Made by a program: the position numbers and the translations under genes. A DNA stretch of 64,000 nucleotides from Alviniconcha marisindica (lineage: Eukaryota > Mollusca > Gastropoda > Provannidae): assembly GCA_018857735.1 (NCBI GenBank), contig JABMCL010002043.1, positions 1-64,000 on the forward strand, written 5' to 3'. The notes below the pieces were generated by a model, which was given only the letters and a program-made list of their open reading frames with translations, searched no databases and was not told the origin of the DNA. This document shows positions 23,801-37,200 of this stretch, in pieces; positions within the stretch are counted from its first letter, which is position 1, and the number at the start of each line of letters is the position of its first letter.

Positions 23801-26800
23801 AGCGGTGTAAGATGAAACACACACAGGATAAAGCCATGGGAGAGAAAACCCACATAGGATGAAGCGGTTTTAGATAAAATATGCGTAGAATAAAGCCATG
23901 GGAGGTGAACAGTTTATGTGATAAAAGCCCTAGGCGTCATTTTCTGGGGTAATTTGAGGATGTCGGAAACCTTGAACTGCACCCATTGATAGAGACTTGT
24001 GTGCTGTCCATTCTCTGTGTCCCAGGTGGAGAGCGTGTTTGAGAAGCAGCAGGCGGCGGAAGAGGCAGAGAAGAAAGAGGACGAATCAACCTGGTCCAGT
24101 GAGTACATTGTCTGGCTGTTTCAGGCGTAATTCCCTGCATACTTTTCAGACGATAAGGCGGTCCTTTTTCTTCATGTTGACCCCCTCCCCTATCCTCCCC
24201 CCCCCCCCCACCACCTCCCCACACCCCATACTTTGTATTCGGTTGCGCCTGCTCTGTTACTAATAACCCGGAATACAACAAAGAGTATTAAAAACTTTTT
24301 GGTTGTTGTTGATAGGACAATATTGGATGGCGTATGAAGTTTTGGTGCAGATGCTGGTGTCCGGGCATTGGGACAAATGGTTAAGGCACAGTGACAGAGA
24401 AAGGAACCCCCCCCCCCCCCCCCCCCAACAAAAAAACCTGCTGATTTTGCTGATTTTTTGGCCATGGCAGCTGGGCATTTCTCACTCGCAATGACAATGA
24501 AAAGGACCCCCTCGTCTGAAAATGGTGGTTAAATTGTGATCTTTCTTCTCAATGTTGTTATTGTTAATCTGGTGTTAAATTTGACTGGTGGTGGAACCTG
24601 CTATTAACAGCATCTGTGAGTATGCGTTTTATTGCTGTTGTGTTTAGTTGTGGTTTTTATGCAAGGATCTGTTTTCTTGCGATGCTTTTGATGTGTCTGT
24701 TGACAAATGAGCTCATTGTTTTCTGTGCCTCATTGATGTCATCTCATAGCAGGTTCTACTGTCTTTTGATTCAGTGTATTGACTCATTGATGTCAAAAAG
24801 GCTTAGATGCCAGAATTCCCATGAAACACAATTTTTTTTCACAGCTCAGACTATCGCGAAGGAAGACTAACAACAAAAACAAGGCAGGCATTTGTTTTTA
24901 TATATATATATATACAAAAACGTCCAGACTAATCACCTTTATAATGTAACACTATTAAAATGTTCAAACTTTGAATAGGACCTCAGTGAAGTCATTGTTT
25001 TACTGATGATGTGATCGCATAGAAGCCCCCTTGTATTTTTTGTGATGTCATGTTCTTGAGACTCCTTATGTCTGAATAAAGTGCAACTCTTCAAGGAGCA
25101 CATTGAAGTATTAAAGGAGCAGTTCTGGATTCAGTGATACAGACATATTTGTCTAATGTTAAAAGAGTTAGGGGATGGGGAGCTGTGTCCCATGTACCAG
25201 TGATAGAAATCATAAAATCCTCCCCCCTCCTCCATATGTGACTCAGATGACATCACTGAGTTAATCACCTGATCATATTTCTTGTGTTTGTTTTGTTTTG
25301 TTGTTTGTGTCATACTCACAGGTGGATATTCTTTATTGTTATTATTTCAGGGTTATTGTTTTGTTGAAAGTATGCAGGCATGAGAATTGCGTTCATAACT
25401 GTACATAATGAGAAATGGGACTGCTCTGTCACCAGCTAATTATCAATTGGCTCATAATTACATCATGTCAGTTTTCATGCCTACAAAATGGGGGGAACAA
25501 ATTGTACTGCTTTGGGCTTACAGTGAATATTTATCAACGTCTGAAAGGTAAGAAACTTTCTCCCAAATGCACCGGCTGGTTGCTTGTTTTATTTTTTTGG
25601 CTGGAACCACTCATTTTCCTCTTAGCATCCAAGTCGCTTTCCAGGAGCAAGTTTTGATTGGCTTCAAGTTCTGTTGCCGCATGGTTTTTATTTTTGCTTA
25701 TGTCTGAGTTGTGACTGAAATCTGATATTCTGTATGATGTGAGTTTCGATTGAAATCTGGTATTTTATTCTGTATGATGTCAAAAGTTTTGACTGTAATC
25801 TGATATTTAATTCTGTGTGGTGTCGGAGTTTAAATTAAAAATTGGACTTTTATTCTGTGTGGTGTCAAAGTTTTGCTTGAAATCGGGCATTTACTCTCTC
25901 TTGCTCATTTATGAACAGTCACTAAGTCTGTGTAATGATGAGTGTTTGTCCAGCTAAGAGGCCAGTTTCAAAGTCAACAAAAGATACATATTTCACTGTT
26001 TCAGTTGTGATTTGACATAGCATTTGCTCTTGTTTATAATTGGGTAGTTTAAAGACTTACAGGAAAGAGGCTAGGAGGATGGGGAGGCTCTAGAAATGGA
26101 GGAGATGAAGACTGGGGAGAAAAAAGACTGACCAATTTATCATGCTCCAGAAATGGAGGAGATGAAGATTGGGGAGATAATCGACTGAATTGTCCCACTG
26201 ATTATGCTCTAGAAATGAAAGAGAGGAGGATTGGGGAGAGAAATGACTCTGAATTGACCAATTTATCATACTCTAGAAATGGAGGAGGTGAAGACTGGGG
26301 AGATAAAAGACTCTGAATTGACCAGTTTATCATGCTGCATGGTGTGAAGATTGGGGAGAGAAAAGAATGAATTGACCAGTTTATTCTGCAATACAAATAC
26401 ATGCATTACTGGTGATGGATTGGTAAAACGACAGTACCATGGAGTTGTGTTAAAAACATCCTTTACAGGTTCATGTATGCGTGAGTATTATATATATACT
26501 CAAAACATTCTCTCCCATGCTCTGACTTCTGCATGCCTAGTTTATGTTTTCTAGAAATCGGCAGTGCGTTTGGCGGTCTGTTTGGAGGGAAGGAGGCGGG
26601 ACAGAAGGAGGAGGCTAAAACGGAGACAGCAGGGGAGGAGGTGAGTGCGTACTGCACGTGGTGCTCTGATAGTTCATGTTTCTCTGGTTTATACTGTTGG
26701 GTTATACTGTTCCTCTTCTTTGCGTTTCACACAGTTTGAGTTCAGAGTTTTCTGTGATTGATGTTTGTGACGCTGTCATTTCTTTGACACTGTCATTTCT

Positions 26801-29800
26801 TAACCCCCTTTATTTTTTTTATTTTTTTTAAATTGATGACTGTGAAAACCTCTGGTCCAGGTTATGTGTTGTTTTTTGTTTGTTTTGGGTGCGTGTGTGT
26901 GTGCGTTAATTGAATAGTACATGTCAGCACCACCAGAATGATTCTGCAGTAAGATGGGCAGAGATGTGAGCCATCTTTCTCTGTCTGCCCAGAATTGCAT
27001 GCCACCAGCTTCATGCTGTTTCCATTTAGTTGCTCTGCGTTACTTACAACGTGTCTTGCTTGTTGGTGTGTTTTGGGTCAGTGTTGCGTCAGGTCTCCCA
27101 TGCACTAAGGCTGTGGTTCTGTAGCCTTTCCTCATAGTCCTACTATGTTTAAAAACAAAGCAAAAGATGGTCACCATCAGTATTGCAATTTAAGCATTGT
27201 TCTCAAAAATGTTTGAGAAATTTGTAGGTTTTGGACAGGTGCATTTGCTGCATGCATTTTTCCTTCTGGTAGTTTGCTGATAAAACAGCTTCAGAAAAAG
27301 AAGAAAATTGTATAAGACTTTTCAAAATTGATACAAGATCATTGCAAGTTTAGCGCTGTCAATGGAAATTTAAAAAAAATGCGCTATAAAAAGGCTACAG
27401 TCGCTGGTTCAGAATCACATGCAACATGGGCACAGTGAGTCTGCTCAAAAGCAGAGAATAGCACTATGTAAATAGTGATCAATAATAATAATAATTAAGT
27501 ATTGACAATCACTTGGCTGAGATTTTTCATGGCCAGATGTGGTTATAAATACTGATGATGATCGCAGGTACATGTATACATAACATCTACATAAAGTATG
27601 TGTACTTACAGACATCACCAGGAAACTGTTTTGTTTAAGGCTCATCTTTCTGTTTCTCCAGCACGCTCTTTATTCCTGTGTTTTCATCTGCTCTACAAAA
27701 ATGGAAGGAAAAAATGTATGTGTGTGTAATTCACATAAATCCATGATGGAAGAATTGTGCGTAATCACATGAAAAGCCCAGAACTAAACAGTTTCTATTT
27801 TGGTGATTAAAAGCGGCTATCCGTGTGGCTATTTAGGCTCTTGGTTGTTTAGCCATACCACAGCTTAGCCATGCAATGCTGCAGTTGAGCAGGAGTCGCC
27901 AACGTGAGAGTTGATCAGCCAGACGTGTTCCTTGTTGCCTGTTTTATGTTCTGTTTCTGTTTCACTGTTTATTCACTCAGGCTTCTACACCTCCGCATGC
28001 GGGTACTAACCAAACAGAAGCCGGTTCAGACCAGTCTGGTCAGACTCAGACCGGCGCAGACCGGTCTGAAGGTGACCAGGCCAGCTCCGAGAAGGGGGAG
28101 GAACGGGCTGAAAAAGCGGATGAAACAAAAAAGGTTTTGTCCTGTGTTTGGATTGTTTGGTCAACCTTTTGAAGTCGTTCAGCTTTTTCTCCGCCTCTTG
28201 TTCTGTGAGTTTCAACAGAAGAAAAGAGAGGAAACTAGCTGATAAAATCAGGCGAGCGATGGTTACTGGTGTTGGATGTACGAAACGCTGCCAAGTGCCA
28301 CGGCTAGCCTCGCACCTGCTGCAGCCTCTTGTGATATTTTTTTCCTGTGATGTACGCATACATGTACCTCCTCACGCTGAACATCAGAAAGGCTGTGGTG
28401 CCTGATAAGCATGCTGAGACACTTGGCAGCGTTTTGTACATGAATCCAGCCCCAATAATTATCGCTCACAGAGGTCAGTTTCCAAATTCGACACACTCAC
28501 CAGGGCATTTTGAAACCAAGGGGTATTTTTATTTTGATCTCTTTTACCTGTATGGTAATAATTATGCTCTGTGAGAAGGCCATAGTTCCTTTGATAGCAG
28601 GCATTAGGTCATTCAGTCTGTGTAGATGTTCCATTTCACAGTTAATTTCTCCACTGTCTAATTTCTCCTGTGTCATAACAAATATGTAATCATTCAGTGT
28701 GTGTTTGTTTGTTCTGAATCAGTTGAATTTGCCATGTGACTGTGAGCCTCAAAGCTTTTATTCAGCTTGTATACTTCGGGTGAAAATTGCCACTGGACTT
28801 GCTATTATTACAGATCAGAAGTTAAAAAATAAAATAAATGTTTTTTTGTTTTGCCTTCTCTGTGGGTGAAATTACAGATGATTTTTTAAAATTATTTTTC
28901 ATTTGAAAAGAGCAAACTACACCCCCCCCCCCCCCCCAACCCCATGTTGATGATGAGAAGTAGCAAGCAGACTGTTGTGCAGATTTCTGTTAAATTTAAT
29001 TTTGCTTTCATTATTGTGCACATCCTTGCTGTGTAGTGTCTTCTTTTGTTTGTCTTTCTCCATTATCAGCGCACACATTTACACTGGGATTGGATTTGGA
29101 GCACTTCAGTCAGGCACTTTCCTCAGGCATGCTAGCACTGGCATTGGCTCCTTGTTTGTTCGAGAGGGAAATGATTATGCATGGTCAGGAAACATGTTTC
29201 ATGCTTTCACAAACATCCATGCATGCACACAGATATATATGCTTAAGTATGCAAGCACACATGTATACTTGCACACACACACACACACACATGTAATGTG
29301 AAACACACACACACTTTCTCTATTTGTCTGTCTTTTTTTTTAAATCCTTGTCTTCCTGGCATTGCTGTTTGATTTCGCTGGAAGGCACACTTGAAAATGC
29401 ACTCTTTTCATTTTTCTTCAGCAAACAGAAACGACGGAAGAAAAGGCAGAGGAGACTCCGACTGAGAAGAAGGAAGACGCAGCAGACAAGAAGGAGGAAG
29501 AAGAGAAACCAGCGTCTGAAGAGAAGAAGAGCAAGACGGAGGAAGAGAAGAAAGACGAGAAGGAGGAAAAGAGCAAGGAGGAGAAGAGTGACGAAAAGAA
29601 AGACAAATCAGGGGAAGCCAGCAAGGAGGGTGGGGATGAAGCAAAGGTTAGTATGTGTGTGGTGTGTGTGTGGGGGCGTGTAAGGGGGGTGTAGGTGTGT
29701 GTGTGTGTGTACATGTGTGTGTGTGTAAAGGGGGTGTAGGTGTGTGTGTGTGTGGGGTGGGTGTATGCGTGTGTGTGTGTGCAGGTATGTGTGTAGATGT

Positions 29801-32800
29801 GTGTGTGTGTGCATGTGCATAATGTGTGTGTGTGTGCGTGTGTGTACATATATGTGTGTGTGTGTGTGTGTGTGAGCATGCGCATTATATGTGTGTGTGT
29901 GTGTGTGTGTGCATGCACATGTATGTGTGCACAGTTGTGTGTGTGTGTGTTCCCACACATGCTGCTTGCCATGTACAGATAATGTTTAAACGTTATACTG
30001 TTGTGTTTGTACTTTGTTTTCTGATAACGGCTAAGCAAATACAGGAAGGTCATGTATCTGGTATTTGTTGCTTGTTGTTTGTTTCTTGTTTTGTTATCCA
30101 AATAGCAACATCATATTGTAGCAGCAAAAACACAATGAGGCTCTTCATCATGTTTTGCAGAAAGCGGAGAAGAAACCCGCCACCCCGAAGATCGTGACAG
30201 TGAAGGAAGACATCAAGGCAGAGGTGAAGATCAAGGACATGGCCAGTTTCTCCGAAGACAGAGTCAAAGTAGCCAAGAAAAGGTAGGCATGTTGTTGGAA
30301 GAATGACAAACCTAGAGCAACCTGGGTTTTCCATATAGATGTGTTTGGAGTTGGCTCTACAAACTGACCATCATCATCATCATCATCATAATCATCATTG
30401 ACTTTAGGAGTGTCGACACTGGCCGGTCCGCAAGGACTTGTCTGTTGTGATTCAATACAATACAACTTCATTGCCAGGTGTCAATACAGTTGCACTCGCT
30501 GGGAATGTTTTGTAGTGCCAAGTACATTCATCACACATTCACTCCAATCAGGGTTTTCACTCCTCAGCCTTTTAGTTTGTTTTCCCCTTTAATGCTTTGT
30601 GTGTCTTCACCCACCGACAGCAGACATAACACAGGGTTAGTTTGTTTTCCACTTTAATGCTTTGTGTGTTTACACCCACCGACAGCAGACATGACACGGG
30701 GTTTTCCCTCCTCAGCCTTTTAGTTTGTTTTCCCCTTTAATGCTTTGTGTGTCTACACCCGCCGACAGCAGACATGACACAAGGTTAGTTTGTTTTCCCC
30801 TTTAACGCTTTGTGTGTTTACCCCCACCAACAGCAGACATGACACAGGGTTAGTGTTTACATCCACCAACAGCAGACATGCCACAAGGTTAGTTTGTTTT
30901 CTCCTTTAACGCTTTGTGTGTTTACACCCACCGACAGCAGACATGACGCAGGGTTTTCCCTCTTCAGCTTTTTAGTTTGTTTTCCCCTTTAATGCTTTGT
31001 GTGTCTACACCCGCTGACAGCAGACATGACACAGGGTTAGTTTGTTTTCCCCTTTAACGCTTTGTGTGTTTACACCCACCGACAGCAGACATAACACAGG
31101 GTTTTCCCTCCTCTGTGTCCAGGCTGGCGGAGCTGCAGAAGCGGGACCAGGAGAAGGTGGCCCTGCAGAAGGCCAAGAATGAGCTGGAGGGCTTCATCTT
31201 TGACACCCAGGACAAGCTGAGCCAGGAGACGTACGAGGCCTGCTCCACGGAAGAGGAGCGGGCATCCATCCTGCAGCAGATGTCAGAGGCTTCAGACTGG
31301 CTCTACGAACAGCCTGAAGAGGCCAAGAAGGAGGTAGCGCTTCCATAGACTGATTTGAAAAAAGTAGCACTTTCATAGACTGATTTGAAAAAAAGTGAAA
31401 CTTCCATAGACTGATTTGAAAAAAAGGAGCACTTCCGTAGACTGATTTGAAAAAAACTAGCAGTTTCATAGCCTGATTGAAAAAAAGTAGCACTTCCATA
31501 GACTGATTTGAAAAAAGTAGCACTTTCATAGGCTGATTTGAAAAAAGTGGCTTTTTCATAGGCGGATTTGAAAAAAATGGCTCTTTCATAGACTGATTTG
31601 AAAAAAGTAACACTTTCATTGACTGATTTGAAAAAAGTACTTTCATAGACTGATTTGAAAAAAATGGCTCTTTCACAGACTGATTTGAAAAAAGTAGCAC
31701 TTTCATAGACTGATTTGAAAAAAGTACTTTCATAGACTGAGCGCCTTTCTTTAAACTGATTTCAAAGAACCTTTTGAAGTTTCTGAGAAGGGGGTAGTCC
31801 TTTCAGAAACTGAAATGTAAATAGTGGGATGCATCGACTGTTTTGACTTGATGGCAGTTGACAGTGTTGTGCCCAGAACTGTCAGCCAGCATTTTACTTG
31901 CGATTTTGGGCTCCTTGAGTTTGGAAGTGGCATTGAAGAATTTTGAATGAGGTAATCCTACATGGTTGGCAGGACATTGAAATGCGAGCACAATCTTTGA
32001 GGTAATCCAGCGTGGTTGGCACGGGACATTAAAATGCGAGCATGATCTTTGAGGTAATCCTACGTGGTTGGCAGGACCTTAAAATGCGAGCCCAATCTTT
32101 TCCAAAGGTGTTCATCAGCAAGCTGAAGGACCTGCAGGAGCTGATGAAGAACATCAAGATGCGTGTCTATGAGAAGGAAGAGCGCCCCAAAGCCCTGGAC
32201 GCCTTGAAGCAGCACCTCAACTCCACCACCGTCTTCCTGGAGACGGTGCGCAACATGACAGACACTGAGGACCCCATGTTCACCGAGGTGGAGCTGACCA
32301 CGCTCGAGAAGCTCATCAACGAAACCAAGGTGAGCAGTCTCCTTGTCAGTTGCTTGGATGAGAAAACTGCAAAGGATGCCCCGTGTGCGCTGCAGGTCGC
32401 CTGCGCCGTGCACCGCAGGTTGTCCACATTGTCACAAAGCACCCTCTCCACCAGAGTCTCTGAGGGCGAGAACTGAGGTTGTCTGTCGTGTAGTGGTCAT
32501 GCCTGCAGCAGTTCTGTCATGTAGTGGTCATGCCTGCAGCAGCTGTTCTGTTGTCATGCCACCAATCTGACAGAAGCAGGGTTCTGACTGACTAATGAAT
32601 TCTTGGGGAAAGGGGTCCTGGTAAAACAGCCATGGCCTATGGATAGTCTCTCTGACCTTGACAGCATGCTAGGGGTCTCTGACCTTGACAGCAGATGTTA
32701 GGGGTCTCTCTGGCCTTGGCAGCAGAAGCTAGGTGTCTCTGACCTTGGCAGCAGATGCTAGGGGTCTCTCTGACCTTGACAGCAGATGCTAGGGGTCTCT

Positions 32801-34218
32801 CTGGCCTTGGCAGCAGAGGCTAGGGGTCTCTCTCACCTTGGCAGCAGAGGCTAGGGGTCTTTCTGACCTTGACTGCGGAGGCTGGGGGTCTCTGACCTTG
32901 ACAGCAGAGGCTAGGGGTTTCTCTCACCTTGACTGCGGAGGCTGGGGGTCTCTGACCTTAACAGCAGAGGCTAGGGGTCTCTCTGGCCTTGACAGCAGAG
33001 GCTAGGGGTCTCTGACCTTGACAGCAGAGGCTAGGGGTCTCTCTGACCTTGACAGCAGAGGCTAGGGGTCTCTCTGGCCTTGACAGCAGAGGCTAAGGGT
33101 GTCTCTGACCTTGACAGCAGGTGCTAGGGGTTGGATCTGCTGTAGTGTGGATGTGGCCTCTTGCTGTGTTGCCTTGCTTTGATGGTGGTTTTGGTCGGTG
33201 AGCAGTCTTGCAACAAGACTACAAAGGGCACCCAGATGAGAGACCACCCTGATGGAAGACCACCCTGATGAGAGACCACCCTGATGAAAAACAAACCCGA
33301 TGAAAAAACACCCGTCCTCTTTTAAGGCCCTGTGAATCAAATAGGAAATGTACATCAGAGTGGCATCAGGAGGGAGAAAGTGTACACCAGGTGTACACTG
33401 GTACATCAGAAGGTGGGAGGAAGTGTACATCCAAAGGAAGGAGGAGTGTACAACAGAAGGTGTACATCAGTGCACCAGAAAGAGGGGGGGGGGAGGGCGT
33501 GTACAGAAGAGGGAGGAGGGACGTGTGCATCGGTGTGTCAGAAGAAGGGATTAGGTGTACACCAGGAAAGGCAAGCAGGCAGAGGCGAAGAAAGGTCTGT
33601 AAAAAAGATTGAATAGCTAATATAGGAATGATTGGTATACTGTAAAGAGCTCTATAACTTTTTTCGTTGTACAGCATAAGTACTGTATACAATTTTTTTT
33701 TAAAGGGTTTATGTGACTGGCACTGCTCATGTGTCTGTGGTTCCCTCGGTGATTGTCCGCAGGAATGGCGAGATGCATCTGTGAAGGAACAGAAAAAGGT
33801 TCCAGACCACGAGAACCCCACACTCCTTGTGGAAACCATTGGGTCCAAGATCTACGCCCTGGAACGCGAGATGAAGTATCTCATCAACAAGGCCAAAAAC
33901 TTCCGACCCAAACCGAAGATGAAGAAGGAAAACACTACATCGAAAGCCAATGAAACAGACACTGACAGTGCTAAGAAAACAAACGAGACAAAAACTGAGG
34001 AAAGTGAAAAGACGCGGGAGAGTGAGGACGATAAGGAAGCAACGGTAGAAGTGGAAGACGACGACAGTGATACAACTACCACAGCTCCCGAGTCTCAAGG
34101 TATGTGGAAAACTTGACATTCTTTGCTTGTACCTATGTTCTTTTTGTTTGGTTGTTGTTTCTTTCTGATTTGTTTGTGCTGCAGTTTCATATAAATACAT
34201 GGTAGAAGGCTGGCTTAA

Positions 34219-34261
<43 letters not shown>

Positions 34262-37200
34262 GAAGTTCTCTTGTATAAAATGTCACTCACTTATTCATGC
34301 CTATATGTATGTAAATGATGCCTGTAATTTTATATTTACTCATCAGTAGCTTAGCAAGGACTAGTTAGACAGGTTTTTGACTGAACCTAAACTGCAATCC
34401 TTTTAAAATTAAGTGTTTGAGTTCTCTTGATCTGGTTCAGTCTTTGAAACTGTGGATTGATTTTTTTGGTGTTTTTTTTGAAAAGCATTCATTTTGTGCA
34501 GTGCAGATTTAAATATATATGTAATGTTCTAGGCAGTAATTATTGGACATGGATTTCTCTGGTGTGGACATAAAAAGTATCTGGGATTCCTTGGTAGTCT
34601 AGGTATATTTAATATTTCAAAATTGGGGAACAGAGTGTGTGCGTCTTTGCTAAGTGTTTTATGTTTTAGTTTTATGAGTAGATTGACAGTTTCTAGTGTT
34701 ACGGTTGATTTTGGTTGTCTTTTGAATGCATACTGTATATATTGTAATCTTGACTTAATGGGAACCTCTTTGAAGGTTGCAGTCTAAATGAAATGGCATC
34801 AGAAAGATAAAATAGATTACTTTTATTTTTCGCTCTGTCATTCTTAGATCTCTCTCTTATTTTTTTGTCATCTTTATCTCTCAGTTACTTAAGGGGAGAC
34901 TGGCCAGTCAAATTTGGTCCCAAAATGTTCCATAACATGTTTTTATTTTTTTCCAGGTTTAGGTTCCTAAACATGCCTACTTTTCATCTAAGTCAATATT
35001 TTTATGATATATGTTTGATTTTTATGCAAATGAAAACATTCTTTGAACCTTAGTGTGTTTGTTTTTCTCCAGTGACCGATCATTTCACTGAAAAACACTC
35101 CATTTCATCCCTTGGTTACGGGGACTTTCTACCCAAAACTCAGCACATGTCGCCTATCAAAATATTCAGTAGCTTCTGATCTTCAAAATGACGTCATGAC
35201 CCAGTGGGAATTTCCATTGATGAAGGCACAAAGGGTTTGAAAAGGCGGGAAGGGTATTCCAACGGAAACTTCCTAATTTGGATTGAGTCGTTTCTCATTG
35301 GTCGGATTTCCGAGAGTGACCTCATTATATAGTCATTGGTGCTACTGCGCATGCGTAGTTCGCAAATGAGGGTTCACGGACATTCCCGAACAAGCTACTT
35401 CCTGTCAAACTAGCCACTTCCTGTTTGTTGCAGACAACAAATCGAATATACGTTTGCAAAAACTGATTTCTGTGTGATAATTATGCCTTCAAAGAAGCGT
35501 AAGACTATTGCTGAAGCAAGTGTTGGTAAATCCACCAGGAAAAGGAAGCAGCTTATGCAAGGACTGGCCGATAAAAGAACGAAGGCTAAGGAAAGTAGTT
35601 CGACAACTGGCGAAGCTGTCGAGCATTTTGCTACAGCTGATCGACCAGCACATTCTAGTGCTTCGGTGATGGTTTCCAACGACTCTCATCGAGAGAATGA
35701 TCATCAGCAGTTGATCATTGCAAGTTTACTTTCATTCAAACATTACACAAACCCATGGACCCTAGAAACAAGTTTTATTGCATTTTTCTTTATTGTACCA
35801 ACACTTTTCAGAGGGCAAATCTTTATTCACGTTTTTCTCATTTCGCTGTTTATTGGCTATGGTGATGTCGGGAGGAACACGATATCTCCGCCAAACCTGA
35901 AGCTATTACAATAAACAAAAATTGTCTGTGGAGGGAACTGAATGCTCTATGCTTTTATTTGAGGATTTTTTATTCTATGGCATAATAAATTTGTAAGATG
36001 GTTTTGAAAATTAAATTCTTATGTGTCACCCTAAATTTTTATGGTAACCTCAGTCGGTGGCCCATATTTTTGGATCAACAATGTTTACAAGAAAAATGGT
36101 AAATAGATTCACAGAATACAACCCACAGATCACAATAAAAGAATAAAATGTAATGAAAGTGATGTTAATGTTGAGATATTGTATTCCTAGTGGGGGTGAT
36201 ATTTTACTGAATTTCACACATACCATGGATTTTTTGGCAGAATGGAAAGCTGCAGATAGTGAAAACAACTTTTTATACCATTTATTCTGATTTTTGTATT
36301 ATAATAATGAATTTAAAATGCATAACAACTTTAAACAAACAAAAAGTAAAAGAACTGGCCAGTCTCCCCTTAATGTACCACTGTTGTTTAAACAAACAAA
36401 AAAACTGATTTATGTTGTGTGCTTTCTGTTCATTTTACCATGTTTGGATGACCAGTGGCACTTTCTCAAGGGATGTTTGCAGTAACCTCAACTGACATTT
36501 ATATATAAGGCCCACCATCTTTTTCGTTCATTTGAACCCAAAGTCTGTTTTAGATCAGCAATCGTTGTCAGATGAAAAACACCATGCCTGTTGAATTGGC
36601 ACCCCTCACCTTTGTGACTGACATGTTTGTTCAAGTTTGACTTGATGCACTTGCCAGTCATGTTGTGTGGTATGCTTTATGGTGAGGAAGGTTACTGCAA
36701 GCAAGCCATTGGTTTTTCATAAAATACAGTTATGGGCTGTCATAGTTCAAAGAGAGCACAGAATTCAGGGGAAAAGAGAGCACAGAATTCAGGGGAAAAG
36801 AGAGCACGGAATTCAGGGGAAAAGAGAGCATGGAATTCAGGGGAAAAGAGCACGGAATTCAGGGGAAAGAAGCATGGAATTCAGGGGAAAAGAGAGCACG
36901 GAATTCAGGGGAAAAGAGAGCACGGAATTCAGGGGAAAAGAGAGCACGGAATTCAGGGGAAAAGAGCACGGAATTCAGGGGAAAGAAGCACGGAATTCAG
37001 GGGAAAGAGAGCACAGAATTCAGGGGAAACACTTCCCAAGGATGCAAAGCATTAGGGGTTGATGTTGCTGGGGTTTTGTTTGTTTGTTTGGAAATGGGTC
37101 TAAAGAGGGTGCCTTTTGCAATCTGGTGAATGCCCTGTCTTAAGGTGGACTCCTAACATACTGTGAAATTTGCTCAGAGCAAGGTGATTAAAATATCCAT

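Noticed and set aside
23163..23855. 230-codon minus-strand frame
   Set aside because: Translation of the 31-37-bp minisatellite in intron 16; strongly periodic, no family likeness.
26075..26560. Array at 26075 as a copy of the exon 18 acceptor (shared CTAGAAAT)
   Set aside because: The match is only eight bases and the array ends about 180 bp away; not enough to count with the junction-anchored arrays.
29324..29683. Arg/Lys-rich 119-codon frame
   Set aside because: It is an out-of-frame reading of HYOU1 exon 20 (29422-29646).
36667..37062. Basic/Gly-rich 131-codon frame
   Set aside because: Translation of the 24-bp GAATTC-containing minisatellite in intron 24.
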